From: Mycolicibacterium brisbanense | GTDB lineage: Bacteria > Actinomycetota > Actinomycetes > Mycobacteriales > Mycobacteriaceae | Length of the DNA stretch: 64,000 bases | Direction: 5' to 3' | Assembly: GCF_001570425.1 (NCBI RefSeq) | Contig: NZ_BCSX01000024.1 | Location: 310,001 to 374,000 of the forward strand | Shown here: one piece after another, positions 58,489-64,000 of the stretch | Position numbering within the stretch: position 1 is the first letter of the stretch | Layout of the letters: each line of letters starts with the position of its first letter | Position numbers and translations under genes: made by a program | Notes under the pieces: model-generated | What the model was told of the DNA's origin: nothing | What the model saw: only the letters and a program-made list of their open reading frames with translations | Databases searched by the model: none

Positions 58489-58492
58489 TCGG

Positions 58493-59980
58493 ATGATGTC
58501 GCTCAATCCGAACACCTGGCGGCCCGGAACGCTGCCGAATACCAGTTCACTGTCGCTGCGCTGGCGCGTGATGATGCTGGCGATGTCGATGGTGGCGATG
58601 GTGGTCGTGCTGATGGCCGTCGCGGTCTACGCCGTGGTGTCCCGCGCGCTCTACGACGACCTGGACAACCAGCTGCACAGCCGGGCCCGGCTGCTCATCG
58701 AGAGTGGGTCGCTGGCGGCCGATCCGGGCAAGGCCATCGAGGGCACGGCCTATTCCGACGTCAACGCCATGCTGGTGATCCCGGGTCGCTCCATCTACAC
58801 GGCCAATCAGGAGGGACAGATGTTGCCCCTCGGGCAGCCGGAGAAGGACGTGATCTCCGGTGAGCTGCTGATGTCGCTGCGCACTGTCAATCACCAGCGG
58901 GTGCTCGCGGTGCATCTGGCCAACGGCAGTTCCCTGCTGATCTCCAAGAGCCTGGCGCCGACCGGGCAGGTGCTCAGGCGGTTGGGCACCGTGCTGCTGA
59001 TCGTCGGCGGGGTCGGTGTCGCCGTGGCTGCGATGGCAGGTGGTGCCGTCGCCAGGGCCGGTCTGCGGCCGGTCGGACGACTCACCGAAGCCGCCGAACG
59101 CGTCGCCCGCACCGACGATCTGCGGCCCATTCCGGTCGTCGGCAGTGATGAGCTCGCGCGGCTCACCGAGGCGTTCAACATGATGCTGCGCGCGTTGGCC
59201 GAATCGCGGGACAGGCAGGCCAGGCTCGTGTCGGACGCCGGGCATGAACTGCGTACGCCGCTGACCTCCTTGCGCACCAACGTCGAGCTGCTGATGGCCT
59301 CGCAGGCCCCCGGGGCGCCGCCGCTGCCCGAGGAGGAGATGGCAGGGCTGCGCGCCGACGTGATCGCGCAGATCGAGGAACTGTCCACGCTGGTCGGCGA
59401 TCTGGTGGACCTGACGCGGGACGACGCGGGCGGCGTGACCCACGAACCGGTCGACATGGTCGAGGTGGTCGACCGCAGCTTGGAGCGAGTTCGTCGGCGC
59501 CGCAACGATATTCAGTTCGACGTCGCGATGACGGGCTGGCAGGTCTACGGCGACGCGCCAGGGTTGGGCCGGGCTGTGCTCAACCTGCTGGACAACGCCG
59601 CCAAGTGGAGTCCGCCCGGGGGCCGGGTCACGGTGTCCCTGCGTCAGATCGATCCTGTGCACGCCGAATTGGTGGTGTCCGACCACGGTCCCGGTATCCC
59701 GCCCCAAGAACGCCGGCTGGTGTTCGAGCGGTTCTACCGCTCGACGGCCGCGAGGGCGATGCCCGGATCAGGCCTGGGATTGGCCATCGTGCAACAGGTT
59801 GTGCTGAAACATGGTGGCGCGCTTCGGATTGACGAAACCGTGCCGGGTGGCGATCCGCCCGGGGCATCGATTCACCTGATCCTGCCCGGCATGCCGCTTC
59901 CCGCCGGACTACCCGAGGCTGCCGCGACACACGCCGACGACGCCACCGACGACGATGCGGTGAGCGCAGACAAAAGGTGA
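58493..59980 (+). CDS. mprB: Sensor histidine kinase MprB
   Basis: MprB senses envelope stress through its periplasmic loop, where DnaK binds in M. tuberculosis, and phosphorylates MprA. The 495-residue protein has transmembrane helices at about 27-48 and 162-183, an intervening sensor loop, a HAMP linker, the H-box SDAGHELRTPLTSLRTN with His251 and the ATP-binding N (NLLDNAAKWSP), G1 (DHGPGIP) and G2 (GSGLGLAIV) boxes. The first of two near-adjacent ATG codons (58493, 58496) is used. A longer upstream reading frame overlaps mprA and is rejected. Confidence 0.95.
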   Translation: MMSLNPNTWRPGTLPNTSSLSLRWRVMMLAMSMVAMVVVLMAVAVYAVVSRALYDDLDNQLHSRARLLIESGSLAADPGKAIEGTAYSDVNAMLVIPGRSIYTANQEGQMLPLGQPEKDVISGELLMSLRTVNHQRVLAVHLANGSSLLISKSLAPTGQVLRRLGTVLLIVGGVGVAVAAMAGGAVARAGLRPVGRLTEAAERVARTDDLRPIPVVGSDELARLTEAFNMMLRALAESRDRQARLVSDAGHELRTPLTSLRTNVELLMASQAPGAPPLPEEEMAGLRADVIAQIEELSTLVGDLVDLTRDDAGGVTHEPVDMVEVVDRSLERVRRRRNDIQFDVAMTGWQVYGDAPGLGRAVLNLLDNAAKWSPPGGRVTVSLRQIDPVHAELVVSDHGPGIPPQERRLVFERFYRSTAARAMPGSGLGLAIVQQVVLKHGGALRIDETVPGGDPPGASIHLILPGMPLPAGLPEAAATHADDATDDDAVSADKR

Positions 59981-60026
59981 GACAGTTAACTACGGCCGGG
60001 GATAAATCATGGGTGCAACCAACGGT

Positions 60027-60047
60027 TCTCTAAGTGGATTCTCAGTT
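60027..60047 (+). promoter_or_regulatory. MprA-like box upstream of pepD
   Basis: TCTAAG (60029-60034) and TCTCAG (60040-60045) are spaced 11 bases apart, the same spacing as upstream of mprA. They lie about 90 bases from the pepD start. M. tuberculosis pepD is a known MprA target. Confidence 0.5.
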
Positions 60048-60135
60048 CACCTGGGCAACCTAGGGAACACCTTCTTCGTTTGTTGAGTAGTACGCGAGCC
60101 GATAGACCTTCACAAGAGAAGAGCACCGCACCGCC

Positions 60136-61494
60136 ATGACGAACCACCCCAGGTACTCACCACCCCAGCAGCCCGGCCAGGGTCCCGGCGGCGGCGCTCC
60201 CGGTTACCAGGGGCAACCCGACCCCTATCAGTCGCAGGCTTATGACTGGCGCTACGCGCGTCAGCAGCCGCCATCGCCGCCTCATCAGCAGCCGCACGCC
60301 CATCACCAGCCGCAGCAGCCGGCCTATCGCCCGCCGTATGACCCCTACCGCGTCGCCCCGGCGACACCGCAGGTGGTCGCGCCCGTCAAGAAGCGGGGCA
60401 AGGCTGGTCTGGCGGCCGGTGCCCTGGCGCTGGCTGTGGTGTCGGCGGGCATCGGCGGGGGCGTCGCCACCGTCGTCACCCATCAGGACCGCCCGCACCT
60501 GGGCGCCGAGTCCAACAGCGCGGCACCGAGCGTGCCTGCCGCCGCCTTGCCCGCCGGCTCGGTGGAGCAGGTGGCCGCCAAGGTCGTGCCCAGCGTGGTC
60601 AAGCTGGAAACCGATATGGGCCGGGCCTCTGAAGAGGGGTCGGGCATCATCCTGACCGCCGACGGTCTGATCCTGACCAACAACCACGTCGTCGCTGCCG
60701 CCAAGCAAGCGCCGGGCGCCCCCGGCGGCGGCGCGCAGACCAAGGTGACGTTCTCGGACGGCAGCACCAAGCCGTTCACCGTCGTCGGTACCGATCCCAG
60801 CAGCGACATCGCCGTGGTCCGGGCGCAGGGCGCATCGGGGCTCACCCCGATCACGCTCGGATCCTCGCAGAACCTGCGGGTCGGCCAGGACGTGGTGGCG
60901 GTCGGCTCGCCGCTGGGACTCGAAGGCACGGTGACCACAGGCATCGTCAGTGCGCTCAATCGTCCCGTCGCCGCAGGCGGTGACGCGCGCAACCAGAACA
61001 CCGTGCTCGACGCCATCCAGACCGACGCCGCGATCAACCCGGGCAACTCGGGCGGCGCGCTGGTCAACATGAACGGCGAGCTCGTCGGGATCAACTCCGC
61101 GATCGCGACCATGGGTGGCGATTCCCCGCAGGCCCAGAGCGGATCGATCGGCCTCGGCTTCGCGATCCCGGTCGACCAGGCCAAGCGGATCGCCGACGAG
61201 TTGATCCAGAACGGCACGGCGACCCATGCGTCCCTCGGGGTTCAGGTGAGCAATGACGCCACCACCGACGGCGCCAAGATCGTCGAGGTGACCAAGGACG
61301 GGGCCGCCGCCGCGGCCGGGTTGCCCAGCGGAGTGGTGGTCACCAAGGTCGACGACCGGGTGATCCCCAGCGCCGACGCACTCGTTGCCGCCGTGCGGTC
61401 CAAGGCGCCTGGTGAGAAGGTCACCTTGACCTACCTCGACCAGACTGGCAAACCGCAGACCGTGACCGTGACGTTGGGGAAGGCCGACCAGTGA
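60136..61494 (+). CDS. pepD: HtrA-like serine protease PepD
   Basis: PepD is a membrane-anchored HtrA protease and chaperone acting on misfolded envelope proteins. The 452-residue protein begins with a long Pro/Gln/Tyr-rich cytoplasmic segment (about 1-85) and one transmembrane helix (LAAGALALAVVSAGIGGGVA, about 92-111). The trypsin-like domain has the catalytic triad His184 (NNHVVAA), Asp224 (SDIAVV) and Ser305 (NPGNSGGAL). A single C-terminal PDZ domain follows. It corresponds to Rv0983. It overlaps moaB2 by four bases (GTGA). Confidence 0.95.
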   Translation: MTNHPRYSPPQQPGQGPGGGAPGYQGQPDPYQSQAYDWRYARQQPPSPPHQQPHAHHQPQQPAYRPPYDPYRVAPATPQVVAPVKKRGKAGLAAGALALAVVSAGIGGGVATVVTHQDRPHLGAESNSAAPSVPAAALPAGSVEQVAAKVVPSVVKLETDMGRASEEGSGIILTADGLILTNNHVVAAAKQAPGAPGGGAQTKVTFSDGSTKPFTVVGTDPSSDIAVVRAQGASGLTPITLGSSQNLRVGQDVVAVGSPLGLEGTVTTGIVSALNRPVAAGGDARNQNTVLDAIQTDAAINPGNSGGALVNMNGELVGINSAIATMGGDSPQAQSGSIGLGFAIPVDQAKRIADELIQNGTATHASLGVQVSNDATTDGAKIVEVTKDGAAAAAGLPSGVVVTKVDDRVIPSADALVAAVRSKAPGEKVTLTYLDQTGKPQTVTVTLGKADQ

Positions 61495-62069
61495 GGATCC
61501 TGACGCCTACTCCGGGACAAGTGTCATTGCGAGTGGCTGCGCCGCTGTCTGCCCGCACATATACGGTTGCAGGCATGGAACAACCAGGGGAGTTGGTGGG
61601 GCGGGCACTCGTCATCGTCGTCGACGATCGCACCGCGCACGGCGAGGAGGACCACAGCGGTCCGTTGGTCACCGAATTGCTCGGTGAAACCGGTTTCGTC
61701 GTCGATGGCGTCGTGGTCGTCTCGGCCGATGAGGTCGAGATCCGCAACGCGCTGAACACGGCGGTCATCGGTGGTGTGGATCTGGTGGTGTCCGTCGGGG
61801 GTACCGGCGTGACGCCGCGCGATGTCACCCCGGAGGCCACGCGCGACATCCTCGACCGCGAGCTGCTCGGTATCGCAGAAGCGCTGCGCGCCTCCGCCCT
61901 GTCCGCGGGTATCGCCGATGCCGGGTTGTCACGCGGCCTGGCCGGTATCTCGGGCAGCACGCTGGTGGTGAACCTGGCCGGTTCCCGCTCGGCGGTCCGC
62001 GACGGCATGGCCACGCTGGGCCCTCTGGCGGTGCAGATCATCGGACAGTTATCAAGCTTGGACATCTAA
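61491..62069 (+). CDS. moaB2: Molybdopterin-adenylyltransferase-like protein MoaB2
   Basis: The protein belongs to the MogA/MoaB family of molybdenum-cofactor enzymes and corresponds to Rv0984. The family motifs DDRTAHGEEDHSGPLV (substrate side), DLVVSVGGTGVTPRDVTPEA and GISGSTLVVNLAGS are clear. In M. tuberculosis MoaB2 has been reported to bind the sigma factor SigE region, so it may be tied to stress control. The GTG at 61491 overlaps the pepD stop and gives 192 residues. The ATG at 61575 gives 164 residues and matches where conservation begins. The true start is uncertain. Confidence 0.88.
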   Translation: MRILTPTPGQVSLRVAAPLSARTYTVAGMEQPGELVGRALVIVVDDRTAHGEEDHSGPLVTELLGETGFVVDGVVVVSADEVEIRNALNTAVIGGVDLVVSVGGTGVTPRDVTPEATRDILDRELLGIAEALRASALSAGIADAGLSRGLAGISGSTLVVNLAGSRSAVRDGMATLGPLAVQIIGQLSSLDI

Positions 62070-62079
62070 CCAGCGCGAT

Positions 62080-62104
62080 ACGGCGGCCGACGGCCGCCGT
62101 TTTC
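62080..62104 (+). terminator. Intrinsic terminator after moaB2
   Basis: ACGGCGGCC (62080-62088) pairs with GGCCGCCGT (62092-62100) over a three-base loop, followed by a T-rich tail. It lies 11 bases after the moaB2 stop. Confidence 0.85.
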
Positions 62105-62176
62105 GTTGGAGATGGCAAATGCAATATCGATGGAGCGGTCAGGTTACCGGTCAGTTAATAACTCACCGGCAATAAA

Positions 62177-62192
62177 TGTGATCTTCGTCACA
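62177..62192. promoter_or_regulatory. Perfect CRP-type binding site
   Basis: TGTGATCTTCGTCACA has both half-sites TGTGA and TCACA of the mycobacterial CRP (Rv3676) consensus. It lies 14 bases upstream of the start of a 52-residue gene. The next 10 bases carry its ribosome binding site, so the CRP site may act on a promoter overlapping the leader. Confidence 0.75.
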
Positions 62193-62205
62193 AAGGGGAA
62201 TGTGG

Positions 62206-62364
62206 ATGACTCATGAGCCCCAGCCGTCACGGCGCCTAGTTAACAAAATTTTCGGGGACACGCTGCCGGAGATCGCTGCGAGCGAGCGCGACGAAGCTTC
62301 GCCGGAGGAGGCCGACGAGCACGACCGGTGGCTTCGGAGCAATATTCCGCCTCATCACGGTTGA
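62206..62364 (+). CDS. Small acidic protein, 52 residues
   Basis: A short gene reads from ATG 62206 to TGA 62364. The product has 52 residues: a basic N-terminal third (SRRLVNKIFG), an acidic middle (SERDEASPEEADEHDRW) and a C-terminal WLRSNIPPHHG. AAAGGGGAA ends six bases upstream of the ATG. The strong RBS, codon use and a perfect CRP site directly in front argue for a real gene. It is cytoplasmic by composition. The terminator after moaB2 makes it a separate unit. No function can be given. Confidence 0.6.
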   Translation: MTHEPQPSRRLVNKIFGDTLPEIAASERDEASPEEADEHDRWLRSNIPPHHG

Positions 62365-62564
62365 GCTGTGTTGGCACAGTGAACGCCGTAAATGCACGGT
62401 CAACAGTGTGATCTGGCTCAACTTCCGTTAGCGAAGCGAACTACGTCACAGCATTGCCGGGCAGCGCGAACGCCCCTGCCCCTGCGCACTTGAGCATCTG
62501 TTCACCCGAACTCAGCAAACTTTTGTCGCCCATCTGCTGACGTGCCTGCAGATTAGCGCCTGCG
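62365..62564 (+). other. Region between the small gene and the porin promoter
   Basis: These 200 bases hold no credible gene. TGTGATCTGGCTCAAC at about 62407-62422 resembles a CRP site with two mismatches. Its role is unknown. In M. smegmatis, mspA is known to depend on distant upstream sequence. Confidence 0.4.
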
Positions 62565-62593
62565 TTGCCGGTCGGATGCCTCCCCGTTATGTT
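62565..62593 (+). promoter_or_regulatory. Promoter of the MspA-type porin gene
   Basis: TTGCCG (62565-62570) and TATGTT (62588-62593) are separated by exactly 17 bases. The start would lie near 62600, giving a leader of about 124 bases before the ATG at 62724. Confidence 0.65.
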
Positions 62594-62723
62594 CCTCGTG
62601 TCAACGATGAGCGAAACGTAAGGACAAGGTGTGACCCTTCTAATCCGGGTCACATCACTGGTCTTGCCGGGAGCGCGACCGCAGTCGGTCGGGCGCCCCT
62701 ACAACGACATAGCTAGGGAGAAC

Positions 62724-63380
62724 ATGAAGGCATTGAGTCGGGTGCTGACCGCGCTGGTGGTTGCGATGGCAGGTGCCTTCGCGACCCTGTTCGTGAGCAC
62801 CGGTACCGCGCACGCAGGTCTGGACAATGAGCTGAGCCTGGTCGACGGCCAGGATCGGACCCTGACGGTCCAGCAGTGGGACACGTTCCTCAACGGTGTG
62901 TTCCCGCTCGACCGCAACCGCCTGACCCGTGAGTGGTTCCACTCCGGTCGCGCCAAGTACCACGTCGAAGGCCCCGGCGCCGCCGACTTCGCCGGCACCC
63001 TGGAGCTGGGCTACCAGATCGGCTTCCCGTGGTCGCTGGGTGTGGGCATCAACTTCAGCTACACCACGCCCAACATCCTGCTCGACGACACCAACATCAA
63101 CCCGCTCTCGGCCGGCTTCAACCCGCTGGGCTCGGTCATCACCCCGAACCTGTTCCCCGGCGTGTCGATCTCGGCGGACCTGGGTAACGGCCCGGGCATC
63201 CAGGAGGTCGCGACCTTCTCCGTGGACGTCAAGGGCCCGGCTGGCGGTGTGGCGGTGTCCAACGCGCACGGCACCGTGACCGGCGCGGCCGGCGGCGTGC
63301 TGCTGCGTCCGTTCGCCCGCCTGATCGCCTCCACCGGTGACAGCGTCACCACCTACGGCGAACCCTGGAACATGAACTGA
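62724..63380 (+). CDS. MspA-family outer-membrane porin
   Basis: The 218-residue precursor has a signal peptide to Ala31 (THAHA-like cut before GLDNELS) and a mature part of 187 residues that is nearly MspA throughout. MspA-type octamers form the main hydrophilic pore of fast-growing mycobacteria. The constriction Asp90 and Asp91 are present (LLDDTNINP), but MspA Asp93 is replaced by Asn, and the loop after it is three residues longer. Which paralogue (MspA-D) it equals cannot be told; the location next to mscL and moaB2 suggests the MspC position, by memory only. ATG has GGGAGAAC upstream. Confidence 0.93.
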   Translation: MKALSRVLTALVVAMAGAFATLFVSTGTAHAGLDNELSLVDGQDRTLTVQQWDTFLNGVFPLDRNRLTREWFHSGRAKYHVEGPGAADFAGTLELGYQIGFPWSLGVGINFSYTTPNILLDDTNINPLSAGFNPLGSVITPNLFPGVSISADLGNGPGIQEVATFSVDVKGPAGGVAVSNAHGTVTGAAGGVLLRPFARLIASTGDSVTTYGEPWNMN

Positions 63381-63399
63381 CATCTCCCAGGACACACGA

Positions 63400-63429
63400 A
63401 GCGGCCCCCGGATTCCTCCGGGGGCCGCT
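63400..63429. terminator. Bidirectional terminator between porin and mscL
   Basis: AGCGGCCCCCGG (63400-63411) pairs with CCGGGGGCCGCT (63418-63429) over a six-base loop. It lies 19 bases after the porin stop and 23 from the mscL stop, so it serves both convergent genes. Confidence 0.9.
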
Positions 63430-63452
63430 CTCGTCTTCGGGGTAGGTTCCGG

Positions 63453-63857
63453 CTAGGACGGCTTGTTCTCGCCGTTCTGCTTGGCCTGTGCGGCGAGCAG
63501 GTCGCGGATCTCGGTCAGCAGTTCCGCCTCGGTCGCGTCGGGCTCGGGCGCGGGGCTGCGGCTGCGCCACGCGTTGTACGGCATGACGATCAGGAAGTAC
63601 ACGACCGCCGCGATCAGCACGAAGTTGATGGCCGCCGACAGCAGGATGTTCAGATCGATGGCCTGATCGCCACCGATGGGGATCCGCAGGATGCCGTAGT
63701 CGGATTCTTTGCCCGCGCCGATGCGGTTGATCAGTGGGGTGATGATGCTGTCGGTGAATTTCGTGACGAGCGCGGTGAACGCGGTACCGATGACCACAGC
63801 TACCGCCAGGTCGACGATATTGCCGCGCATCATGAACTCTTTGAAGCCTTTTAACAT
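63453..63857 (-). CDS. mscL: Large-conductance mechanosensitive channel MscL
   Basis: MscL is a homopentameric membrane channel that opens under membrane tension and releases solutes in osmotic shock. The 134-residue protein has the N-terminal amphipathic helix [15 protein letters not shown]1 ([20 protein letters not shown]), a periplasmic loop with [13 protein letters not shown]2 ([16 protein letters not shown]) and a C-terminal helical bundle ([15 protein letters not shown]). It corresponds to Rv0985c. The ATG (63855-63857) follows AGGAAGGGTCCCCGC. No gene is seen in the remaining 143 bases to the window end. Confidence 0.95.
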   Translation of the reverse strand: MLKGFKEFMMRGNIVDLAVAVVIGTAFTALVTKFTDSIITPLINRIGAGKESDYGILRIPIGGDQAIDLNILLSAAINFVLIAAVVYFLIVMPYNAWRSRSPAPEPDATEAELLTEIRDLLAAQAKQNGENKPS

Positions 63858-64000
63858 GCGGGGACCCTTCCTGCAGTGACGATGGTTTGTGCAGACAAGC
63901 GAACACTAACCGAGGTGCGCAGGTGTCAGCAGAGTTCAGTCGTCGCTGCTGTGCACCGCTAATGCAACACAACGGTCACGGCAGCGACCAGGCTTGCTGC

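Noticed and set aside
62407..62422. Second CRP site before the porin gene
   Set aside because: TGTGATCTGGCTCAAC has two mismatches in the right half-site and no clear promoter nearby; too weak to list as a site.

Overview
The window is chromosomal DNA of a mycobacterium, most likely a fast-growing Mycolicibacterium close to M. smegmatis. The evidence is high GC with many GTG starts, FAS-II mycolate and mycolic-acid methyltransferase genes, MceG, the MprAB-PepD stress module, gene order that follows M. tuberculosis blocks Rv0636-Rv0675 and Rv0971c-Rv0985c, and an MspA-type porin (porins of this type belong to fast growers). There is one tRNA (Trp), and no rRNA, CRISPR array, insertion sequence or prophage. 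Family and synteny statements are from memory, not from searches.

Layout. 1-3.5 kb: end of hadB, hadC, tRNA-Trp, secE, nusG, rplK, rplA. 3.5-10 kb (minus): an ECF42-type sigma factor with its DGPF/YCII partner, two mycolic-acid methyltransferases, LipG and an ABC1 kinase. 10-15.9 kb is accessory: an MHS-family transporter and a tiny His/Trp-rich secreted protein that share a promoter architecture, a DUF2236 oxygenase with a divergent TetR regulator, and a DinB/DinB pair with a WYL regulator. 15.9-22.5 kb: GH38 alpha-mannosidase, unknown protein and ROK sugar kinase, then HxlR/DUF1772. 22.5-33.1 kb: L10-leader RNA, rplJ, rplL, mceG, rpoB, rpoC.

33-46 kb: an AbiEi/DUF559-like protein, a CHAP protein, endonuclease IV, an amidohydrolase, a PLP lyase with an Lrp regulator, a two-headed Lrp-like regulator with a carboxylesterase, an LpqP-like hydrolase, and the fadE8-echA4-paaX-echA5 operon. 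echA5 is broken by a deletion of about 25 bp. At 46.1-47.9 kb a small insert lies where the gene order jumps from the Rv0675 to the Rv0971c neighbourhood. It holds a free-standing HNH-like nuclease with a SUKH-like partner (possible toxin-immunity pair) and a SnoaL-like protein.

48-56.5 kb (minus): AtuA-like protein, FadE13, AccD2, AccA2, FadE12 and EchA7. This is an overlapping operon for degradation of branched or terpenoid acyl-CoA by a carboxylase route, with a TetR-type palindrome at its head. 56.5-64 kb: a secreted protein, rpmF, mprA-mprB-pepD-moaB2 with MprA-like boxes, a 52-aa protein behind a perfect CRP-type site, an MspA-family porin and mscL.

Most notable: the nuclease/SUKH pair at the synteny break, the twin promoters at 10.0 and 11.5 kb, a dispersed 32-bp intercistronic repeat that brackets start codons, and the unannotated 52-aa gene with its CRP site.
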